A DNA stretch of 43,377 nucleotides from Streptomyces antimicrobicus (GTDB taxonomy: Bacteria > Actinomycetota > Actinomycetes > Streptomycetales > Streptomycetaceae), in NCBI RefSeq assembly GCF_020532625.1, contig NZ_JAJAUY010000042.1, positions 1-43,377 on the forward strand. Reading direction: 5' to 3'. The translations under genes were made by a program, and so were the position numbers. How positions within the stretch are numbered: the stretch's first letter is position 1; the number at the start of each line of letters is the position of its first letter. This document shows, one piece after another, positions 26,650-35,200 of this stretch. Below the pieces are notes generated by a model. It was not told where the DNA came from. It saw only the letters and a list, made by a program, of their open reading frames with translations, and searched no databases.

Positions 26650-27719
26650 TGTCCAGGGAGGTTGTGGACGGGTGATGCAGATCTCGACTGAGGGATCTTG
26701 AACGGGTGTGGGCCTTCCGGTTCGGTGTGGATTGCGACGTCTACACCGACCAGCAGAAGGCCCTCATGCCCCACCGTAATGCACCCCTGACCGAGACCGG
26801 ACGCCTGCGTCTGGCCCGCTGCATCGTCGAGGGCGGCCTGACGCTGCGCCTGGCCGCTGAACGCTTCCAGGTCTCACCCACCACCGCTCAACGGTGGGCC
26901 GACCGCTACAGGACCCTGGGCGAGATCGGCATGGCCGACCGCTCCAGCCGCCCGCACCACAGCCCACGCCGGACCCCGACCCGCACCGAACGCCGGATCA
27001 TCAAGGTTCGCGTCCTGCGCCGGTGGGGCCCGGCCCGCATCGCTCACCTCCTGGGCCTGGTCCCTTCGACCGTTCATCGTGTCCTGACCCGGTTCGGTCT
27101 GGCCCGTCTGACCCACCTGGACCGGGCCACCGGTGCCGTCATACGCCGCTACGAGCGCGACCGGCCGGGCGAGCTCGTGCACGTGGACATCAAGAAGCTC
27201 GGCAACATCCCCCACGGCGGCGGACACAAGACCCTCGGCCGCCAGGCCGGCCGCAAGAACCGAGCCAATGCCGGCTACAGCTACATCCACACCGCCGTCG
27301 ACGACCACTCCCGCCTCGCCTACAGCGAGATCCTGGCCGACGAAAAGAAGGAAACCGCCGCCGGTTTCTGGCAGCGGGCCCACGCGTTCTTCACCTCGTG
27401 CGAGATCACCGTCGAGCGCGTCCTGACCGACAACGGCGCCCGCTACAAGTCCCACGCCTGGCGCGACACCCTGGCGACGGCCGCAATCGCCCACAAGCGA
27501 ACCCGGCCCTACCGGCCCCAGACCAACGGCAAGGTCGAAAGGCTGAACCCCACCCTGCTGGACGAGTGGGCCTACGCCCGCCCCTACCGCTCAGAGCAGG
27601 AACGACGCGACGCCTTCCCCAGCTGGCTGCACTCCTACAATCACCACCGCGGACACACCGCCCTCGCAGGCAAACCACCCACCAGCCGCGTCCCCAACCT
27701 CACTGGGCAATACACCTAG
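26650..27719 (+). mobile_element. IS481-family insertion sequence, right end unclear
   Basis: The element holds one transposase gene. A likely left end is TGTCCAGGGAGGTTGTGGAC at 26650-26669, which begins with TGT as in many IS481 elements. I could not find a matching inverted copy or a target duplication in the 200 bp after the transposase, so the right end may be lost. It sits between a truncated NlpC/P60 gene and a frameshifted DUF4262 gene. Confidence 0.7.
26766..27719 (+). CDS. IS481-family DDE transposase
   Basis: Transposase of 317 residues, full length for the family. An N-terminal helix-turn-helix (GLTLRLAAERFQVSPTTAQR, about 24-43) is followed by a second HTH-like domain (IAHLLGLVPSTVHRVL) and an RNase-H-like DDE core: first Asp in LVHVDIKKLG, second in RVLTDNGARYKS, Glu in NGKVERLNPTLLDEW. 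The triad is intact, but NPTLLDEW replaces the usual N(R/K)TLLDEW. ATG at 26766 begins the typical MPHRNAPLTETGR start; the upstream in-frame ATG at 26706 adds only 20 odd residues. The protein may be active even if the element has lost an end. Confidence 0.93.
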   Translation: MPHRNAPLTETGRLRLARCIVEGGLTLRLAAERFQVSPTTAQRWADRYRTLGEIGMADRSSRPHHSPRRTPTRTERRIIKVRVLRRWGPARIAHLLGLVPSTVHRVLTRFGLARLTHLDRATGAVIRRYERDRPGELVHVDIKKLGNIPHGGGHKTLGRQAGRKNRANAGYSYIHTAVDDHSRLAYSEILADEKKETAAGFWQRAHAFFTSCEITVERVLTDNGARYKSHAWRDTLATAAIAHKRTRPYRPQTNGKVERLNPTLLDEWAYARPYRSEQERRDAFPSWLHSYNHHRGHTALAGKPPTSRVPNLTGQYT

Positions 27720-27883
27720 CACCAGATCGGCCACCGCATGCCCGCCACGGTGCCGAGCGCATGGCGGCGATCCGACTGAACCGGTTCGCACAGTGCATCG
27801 CTCACGTGCTGGATCGCCGGTTCCCGGTGCTCCAAGATCACAATTCGGTCGTCCAGATCCCTACAGGATGGTCCCTCGGCGGC

Positions 27884-27905
27884 AGTCACAGCTGAGGCTG
27901 TGACT
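27884..27905. terminator. Perfect 9-bp hairpin at the end of the DUF4262 pseudogene
   Basis: AGTCACAGC and GCTGTGACT flank a 4-nt loop (TGAG) and overlap the stop of the DUF4262 remnant. There is no T-tract. It may be a former terminator, a footprint of the neighbouring insertion, or chance. Confidence 0.35.
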
Positions 27906-28386
27906 CGCGATGCCTGTCGTCGGCCTGCTCGTCCCAGTGGAAACGGTCCTCGGCATCAGGCCACGCGACTTGCAGCACCGGCAGGGGCGGCCGCCGGTAG
28001 AACCCGATGGCCTGTCCGAAGTCCGGTACCAGCCGCGATCGACCCGCCTGAGCGCGACCCGGCGCCCGGCGACCACATCAGGACGGCTCTGACCGTCCGC
28101 CAGTGCTTCGCCCGCGGCGGACTTCTCTCCGAGGGTGTTGAGGATGCGGTGCATGATGTGGACATCAAGCCCGAACATGGCCAGCCAATTCAGGTGCACC
28201 GTGCGTGTGCGCGAGGCCGATCGTGTAGGCGAATCCGGGACCGATCTCGTCCTCGGGAACCATCACGACGTGCCATCCGTGCTGCTGCACGTGCTCGATG
28301 ACCGTCTGATCCATGCGGTTCACTTGGTCCCGGTCGCCGTAGTCGTGGCAGAGGACGCAGCGGCATCGGAACGGAGCATCGGTCAT
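27886..28386 (-). pseudogene. DUF4262-family gene broken by two compensating frameshifts
   Basis: DUF4262 homology continues across three frames of one strand. Frame 1, from ATG 28386, gives GWHVVMVPEDEIGPGFAYTI and GLAHTHGAPELA. Near 28178-28184 an extra base moves the match to frame 2 (MFGLDVHIMHRILN and on to DRGWYR). Near 28021-28027 a missing base moves it again (DFGQAIGFYRRPPLPVLQVA, then WPDAEDRFHWD), ending at TGA 27886-27888. The +1 and -1 shifts cancel, yet the middle part matches only in its own frame, so both changes look real unless they are sequencing errors. The family has no established function that I know of. Confidence 0.75.
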
Positions 28387-28752
28387 GTGCCGAGGGTACA
28401 AGGCGAGCCCTCGCGGTAACCCGTTCGCATGAATTAGTCCTGGGCGGGTTTCTCTCTACCGTGCGGCCGCCCACATCCCTGGAGTCGTCTTCGTACCCGA
28501 GGCGACCGGATGGCGCAGGCCGTACGGGTGTTGCCGTCGCCCGGGTCCACAGCGGCGAGCAGACCGAGTGCAGGTGACGATTGGCCGTCATGGCGGATCC
28601 GGACACCTCGTCGATCATGGCCGTCGTTGTCATCAGCACCGTGGGGCCGACCACCGCCTGCGCTGACCGCTACGACGGCCGTCTGCCTGAGCTGAACAAC
28701 ATCACGCGCGTCAACGTTCCGCTCCCGTGAGGTGCGGGCATGCTGTCAAAAA
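28387..28752. other. Gene-poor stretch between the DUF4262 remnant and the immunity-gene terminator
   Basis: No convincing gene. A 46-codon plus-strand frame at 28590-28730 begins MADPDTSSIMAVVVI and ends at TGA, with AGGTGA 12 bases upstream, too far for a good site. I do not recognise it and rate it more likely a fragment than a gene. Confidence 0.4.
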
Positions 28753-28794
28753 CCCAGTGGCCCCACCGGAAGCAGATCCGGTGGGGCCACTGGG
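28748..28794 (-). terminator. Rho-independent terminator of the toxin-immunity unit
   Basis: A perfect 18-bp inverted repeat (28753-28770 and 28777-28794) with a 6-nt loop is followed on the minus strand by five T residues (28748-28752). It lies 29 bases past the immunity-gene stop. This is the only classical intrinsic terminator with a T-tract that I found in the window. Confidence 0.93.
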
Positions 28795-28823
28795 GCACTG
28801 TGAGGCTTTTCCTACCCGCGGTG

Positions 28824-29204
28824 TTACTCCGGACCGGCGATGGGGTCACCTTCGGGGGAAGAGCCAAACCCTATGCATCCGACCACTTTGAGCGGTTGTG
28901 GATCGAGGTAGAGAGGAAAGAGATATCCGCCTCGTTCGCGATCGTCAACGTACGCCACAAGAAGGCCCTGCTCGCCCTTTTCGGCAAGCCTCGCAAGGCA
29001 TTCCGTGACCCCGACAACCGACTTGCCGCGCCTCTGCAGGCTCCTCACCCTCCCGCGAAGGATGCCCCGAAGCCTCGAGGCCGGAAGGGGGTCGAGCCAG
29101 ATCTCGAAAGGCGCTCCAGAAAGCAATGCATTCTTGGCCTGAAGGCTGGCCTCCGAATCGGAATCGAATGCGGCGAGCAGTTCATTCATGGAGACTTCGT
29201 TCAT
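28824..29204 (-). CDS. Probable immunity protein for the Rhs toxin
   Basis: A 126-residue acidic cytosolic protein with no signal peptide or membrane segment and no family that I recognise. Visible stretches include NELLAAFDSDSEASLQAKNA, PFEIWLDPLPASRLRG and GYLFPLYLDPQPLKVVGC. Its ATG follows the toxin stop after one base (TGAGATG), so translation is coupled, and a strong terminator follows. Small unknown genes placed directly after a polymorphic-toxin C terminus usually encode the cognate immunity protein, and that is the inference here. A second in-frame ATG five codons in is an alternative start. DNA here is less GC-rich than in the Rhs body, as is common for exchangeable toxin/immunity tips. 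Confidence 0.75.
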   Translation of the reverse strand: MNEVSMNELLAAFDSDSEASLQAKNALLSGAPFEIWLDPLPASRLRGILRGRVRSLQRRGKSVVGVTECLARLAEKGEQGLLVAYVDDRERGGYLFPLYLDPQPLKVVGCIGFGSSPEGDPIAGPE

Positions 29205-29205
29205 C

Positions 29206-32200
29206 TCATCGCCGCCTGACGGGTGACCAGGTCTGCCCGAAGTCGAAGCTGATATCGTCGGCCAGGATTTCGCCAACGATAAGGTGCTCATCTTCCGAGA
29301 ACCTTTCATACTTGGTGCCGTGGATCTGAATGTTTCTCGATGGCCCTACGGCGGGGTCGATGTTTGCCACCTTGATGCGCAGCATCACACCTTCCCCAAC
29401 GAAATCATCCCCCAGATTCTGGGCGCCGTACTCGGCAATGTCGGGGTCGTCCGACCACGATGTGAAGACGGTATCCGTTTGATTTCCCCCCGAGTGACCG
29501 TGGATGTCCGTCCTGGTTCCGCGGGGCACCGCACGGCCTTCCGCAGCGGTGCCATAGCTAGCGTGCCCCTTGGCGACACCGCGATACAGATACCCATCAG
29601 TGTTCGATTCACAGTTATGGACCAGGACCGGGACGCTGCCCGCCACAACATAGTAGGTGTGGACGTCGTCGACCGTGAGGTTGTGCGTGGTGACCGCGAA
29701 GGGGTAGTTGCGGGTTGCCTGGACCGTGAGGGTGGTGCCGTTCGGTCGGCGGAGTTTTTCGCCCGCCTTGATGTCGCCGGCGTCGACCCACTGCTTGCGG
29801 GTCTCGCTCCACGAGGGGTGGTGGTAGGTGGAGGTGATGACCGACGGCGGGCCGCGGGGGTTCGCGTCGTCGGTCAAGGTGAGGTCGGTGAACTCCTTGT
29901 CGTCCGGGGTGGTGATGGTGTTGGTGACCTCCTTGGGGGAGGTTTCGCCCGTCTGGGGGTCGGTGGCCATCACCTGGTCGCCGACCTTGATGTCCTCCAT
30001 GGCCTTGGTGGTGCCGTCGGCCATCAGGACGTGGGTGCCGGTCGGGAAGCTGTTCTTCTTGCAGGCCGCCGCTCCGCCTTCCCCGCCGCTGCTGCTCCGT
30101 GACTCGGCGCTGGCGGACTGGGCTTCTGCGTCTGCGTCGCTCTTGGTGGACTTGGCCTCTGTCCCGGCGCTGTCGCCCTCCGATCTCGCGCCGGCCTTCT
30201 CCTTCGCCGCCTGAGCCGCCTTCGCCTCGGCCTCCCGGGCTTCGGCGATGGCCTTCTTGCTACGGCTGAGGGCCTCGGCCGCGCGAGAGGCGTTGCGTTC
30301 GGCCGCGTGGACGGCGTCGTAGGCCTTGTTCAGTTCCTTGTAGACCTTGTAGGCCTTGATGCCGACCTTGATCGCCTTTGCGATCTTCCCCCAGGGGACG
30401 GCGTTAAGGGCCGTGTTGATGCAGGCCATGACGTCGCCCTTGGTGAAGCAGTCGCGGGCGTCGTTGTAGCCGATCAGGTCCCCGATGAGCTCGACGACCT
30501 CGTGCTTCAGCTGGTCGGTGCGCTGCTTGGCCTTGGTGACCTGGTTCTGGGCCTCGTTGTAGTCATGGTCAGCCGGGGAAGGGCCGCCAGGGTCAGGAGG
30601 GATCTGGTTGCTACTGCCCGACCCGCCTCCTCCGCCCGAGCGAGGCACGGTGCAGCTGGAGAAGTTGTCGCAGAACTCCTTCATCCCGCTGGGATCGGAC
30701 TTGTTGATCGGGCTGTTGCTGGAGTACGCGTAGCCGTTCCACTGCTGCGGGTCGCCCGGGTCGATGATCGGGTCCGGGCTGATGAAGCGGGCCGTCGTCG
30801 GGTCGTACTCGCGGGCGCCCAGCAGGGTGAAGCCGGTGGACTTCTCCTTGGTGCCGCCCACGAAGCCCTTGTCGCCCGCCCAGGCGCCAGCGGCCGGTGC
30901 CGTGCCGCGCTCGTTGCCGAAGGGGTCGGAGTGGCGGCGCACATGGGTGAGGTCCGCGGCACTGAGCTGGACACCGCCCGTGCCGTGGTGGTCCGAGCCC
31001 TGGTAGGCCAGGGTGGACGTGCCGGCCGTGGTGGTGCGGGTGACGGACAGCCCGCCCAGGACTCCGTACGTGCGGACGTTGGACACCTTGCCGCTGGCGG
31101 TGTCCAGGGTGATCTGGTCGCTGCCGAGGTTCAGTGTCGTGCTGCCCGGGTCGCGGCGGATCAGCTGGTTGCCGGCCGCGTCGTAGAGGTAGCTGGTGCC
31201 CGCGCTCTCGCCGGTGCCGGTGATCTTGTCCAGCTTGCCCTGGCCGTTCCAGGTCAGGGTCTTCGTGCCCGGCGTGCTGGTGATCGAGGCGGTGTTGCCG
31301 CTCGCGTCGTACGTGTAGGAGGTGACCTTCGTGCCCGTGGCGGCGCTGGTCTCCGTGGAGGTCATCAGCGCGTGCGGACCGCCCGTGCCGCCGCCCGTCC
31401 TCGGGTCGGTGGACGGGGTGTTCGGCCCGGTGCCGAAGGTCTGGGTGACCGTCACGTCCTTCGACGTGACACCGGTCGGGTCCTTGCGGACCAGCTTGGT
31501 GCGGTTGCCCAGCTTGTCGTACTCGTACTGCTGCCAGTACGGGGCCGGACCGCCGACGCTCGGCTTGCCGGTGGCGTCGACTGCCGGGCCGCCCGTGTTG
31601 GCGCAGCCACCGATGCCGCGGACCGACGGCTGCGGGGCCGTGGTCTGGGTGCCGGTGTCGGTCCAGGCCTGGGTGAGCCGGCCGAGGTAATCGTGGGTGA
31701 AGCACTGCAGGTCGCGGGTCGCGCCGTCCTGCGTGGTGCCGATCGAGGTCAGCTGGCCGACCTGGTTGTAGGTGTAGTCGACGACGTCGACGCTCGCGGT
31801 CGCGGACGTCTGCTTGTCCAGCGTCGAACGGATCGGACGTCCGGTGGCGGCGTCGTAGTCGATCGTGGAGACGACCTGCTTGCCCGTGTCACCGACCGTG
31901 GTGCGGATCGCGCGCCCGTACGGGTCGTACTCGGCCGCGACCATGTACGGGGTCCGCACACCGTTGATGGTGCCGGCCAGCGAGGTCTGGTTGCCGGACT
32001 TGTTGAAGCCGAACGCCAGCCTCTCCGTCAGCAGGCCCGCCGCCGGAATCGCCGGGAGTTCCGTGCTCTTGAGCTGGCCCAGGGTGGTGTAGGTGTTGGC
32101 GGTCTCGTACGTGCCCGCCAGCTTGCCCTCGGACGCCGGGATCGTGATCTTGCTGCCGAGGGGACGGTAACCGCCGTCGTAGCCGGTGACCTCGGACACG

Positions 32201-35200
32201 TACGCCTGGCCCGCGACGCCGCCGACGTAGCGGGTGGTACTGCTGGGCTTGCCCAGTGCCTTGGTGTCGTAGGTGTATCCGGCGACCTGCCTGACCGGAT
32301 CGGGCGTGGTGCCCTCGTAGGTGGCGACGGGGCGGCCGAGGATGTCCGAGACCGTGGTGGCGCTCTTTCCGCGGGCGTCGGTGACCGTGACCTGGTTCTT
32401 CGGGTCGTCGTAGGTGGTCGTGCCGGTGCCCGCGTCCGGGTCCGTGGTCCTCACCACGCGGCCGAGGAGGTCGTAGGCGAAGGTCCACTCGTTGCCGGAG
32501 GGGTCCTTGCGCCACAGTTCCTTGCCCTGCGTGTTGTAGCCGTACGTCGTCTCGTCGTAGGCGCCCGTGGGCGTGTTGCTCTTGTACTGGCGCAGCGCCA
32601 CCCGCTGGCCGAGGCCGTCGGTGATCGAGGCCGAGGCGAAGCCGCCGTTCGGCGGGATGGAGCGGACCTCGTCCGCGCCGGGGTACTCCGTCCTGGCGCG
32701 CCACTGCTCCACGCCGTAGGACTGGAAGACCGTGGCGGTGGCGCGGCCGAGGCCGTCGAAGACCTGGTACGTCTGTGCGGGGATCTTGCTGTCCGGCTGG
32801 ACCCCGCCGTTCGGCAGGAAGAGCGCGGCTGACGGGGGCGCTTCGTCGTTGTAGTAGGCGGCGCTGGTCTTCACCTGCCGGCCGTGCGAGTCGAACGTCG
32901 CGTCCGTGATCAGACGGCTGGGGCCGCCCACGCCGGCCGGATTGCTGGCCTGGGTCTGCCGGACGCGTCCGATGCCGTCGTAGATCGTGTAGCTGGACGT
33001 GTAGTTCGTCCCGTCGCTCATCAGCGCCTGGCTGAGGACGGTGGTCGGCGCGTTGGTGCCGTTCATCCCGTACGAGAACGTGCGGACCGGCTTGAAGCCC
33101 TTGGAGCGTTCCTGGCCGGGCTGCCAGACGTTGACGATGCGGCCGAAGGCGTCGTACTCGCGTTCGGCGACGTGGTTGTTCTCGTCGGTGGTCTTGAGCG
33201 GCAGGGAGCGGCCGGGGTCGAGGGTGTTGACGGACTTCCAGCCCAGGGGGTTGGTGTGGGTGACCTGGGTCGGCAGGGCGCCGGTGGCCGGGGTGTACTC
33301 GGTCCTGGTGACGGCGCCGCCCGGATGGGCCGCGTCCTTGCGGGTGTGGTTGGTGGTGCTGGTGACGCGGCCGTACGCGTCGTACGTCGAGGTGGCGTTC
33401 AGACGGTAGACCGGGGCGTTGAAGCCGTCGTAGCGCTCCAGGACCTCCGTGCCGGTCTGCTCGGCGGTGGTGCCGGTCTGGCCGAGGGGGAGGTTGTCGA
33501 AGTAGGTGCGGGTGTCGCCGACCGTGTTGTTGCGGTTGGGCGTCTGGCCGCAGGGGCCCGAGAGAACCAGGGTGCGCGAGGCCAGCGGGGTGGGGACGCC
33601 GCCGGGGGCGGTGGCGTACTCGAAGGTGGTGCACAGGCGCTGGTCCGGGCGCGAGGTGTCGGCCCAGTCGTCGACCTGCAGCGGCCGGGTGGCGAGGGTG
33701 GTGTCGTAGGTGGACGTGCGCTCGCCGGTGCGCCAGCTGCCGTTCGCGAGCTTGGCGCGGCTGGTCACCTTGGCGGTGTTCATGGCACGGGCGGTGATCG
33801 GCGGCATGCCGCCGGACTGGGCGCGGGTCGCGGTGATCGGCCCGAGCCAGGGGGTGGAGACCTCGTCGGCGACGACGTTCCCGCCGTCACCGTCGTAGGT
33901 CTGGGTCTGGCGGACGAAGCCGGAGAGCACTTCCTCGTCCTTGATGGTGCCGCCGTGGGTGTCGGTGACGTTCACGGTGCGCTTGGTGCCGTTGGCCAGG
34001 ACGTCGCCGTCCATGCCGCGCAGGAAGGTGGCGACGGACTTGGTGCGCGGGCCGTCGCTGCCGGTGCCGCCCCGGGTGGTGACGGTGGCGAAGCCGCGGA
34101 ACTGGTCCCAGGTGCGGGTCTTGGGGTCGGTGAACTCGGAGTCGTTGCGGTGCCAGGCGATGCCGCCGCCGTACTCGTACTCGGTGACCGTGGAGACCTG
34201 GCCGGCGACCAGGTCCTGGTGGGTGACGGACTGGACGACGACCTTGTGGAACCAGTCGTTCACCGGGTCCGGGTAGGACTGGCCGGGCAGGTACCACTTC
34301 ACCGGCATGCAGGCCATGGTGTTGGTGTCCTCGGACGCCGGCATGGTGCCGCGCAGCCGGGAGCATTCGGGCGCCTTGTAGACGACGTTGATGCGGCCGC
34401 CGGTCTCGGTGGTGATCGACTGGATGCGCGGCCGGCGGTACGACGGCGCGGAGGCCTCGGTCCCGTCCGGGCGCTTGACGACGCCGTCGACGCGGTTGGG
34501 AATCTGCAGCGGCTGGAAGGAGACGGCCGGGAGGGTCAGCGGCGTCCGGCCGTTGGAGCCGGTGCGCTGGACGGAGTCCAGCCACAGGGTCGGGGAGGTG
34601 CCGTCGCCCGGGTCCTGGAAGGACTGGTTCAGGGCGTAGGAGTCGACCGTGCGGTACGCCGTGCCGTCCAGGACCTCGGTGTCGATCTTGGTGACGCGCC
34701 GGGTGGTGAAGTACGTCGGCGACAGGTTCAGGCACTGGCCGGTGGCGGCGCACTCCTGGTCGACGGGGGTGTCGGGCCAGGACTTGGCGTTGGCCTTGGT
34801 GCGCTGGGACGGGTCGCAGGTGATGGCGCCGGACGCGAAGCAGCGCTCGGCGGTACGCAGCCACGCCTGCGCGGCGGGCTTGGCAGCGCCCTTGGCGGTG
34901 ATCTGGTCCGGGAGGCGCTGGCCGTAGCCGATCCAGGTCGGGTAGGAGCCGCGCTGGTATGCGGTGAGGGTCCCGTTGCCGTCGTTCTGGCCGCCGCCGC
35001 GCCCGTAGAAGTTGCCCTCCTGCTCGTAGCGGTACTGGAGCAGGTTCTGGTGCGGGTCCACGACGAAGTCGAGGTTCCACTGCCAGCCCATCTGCACCCA
35101 CGAGCCGTTGGCGGGGGTCTCGGCGCCCAGGCACTTGTCCTGGCCGCTGGTGAAGTAGACGGGGACGGTCGAGACGGACTTGGCCTCGGGGTCGGTGCCG

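Noticed and set aside
27720..27885. Right terminal inverted repeat of the IS481 element
   Set aside because: No sequence complementary to the 26650-26669 end was found by reading.
28590..28730. Small plus-strand gene of 46 codons
   Set aside because: Poor ribosome binding site spacing, no recognisable family, and a surrounding stretch that appears decayed.
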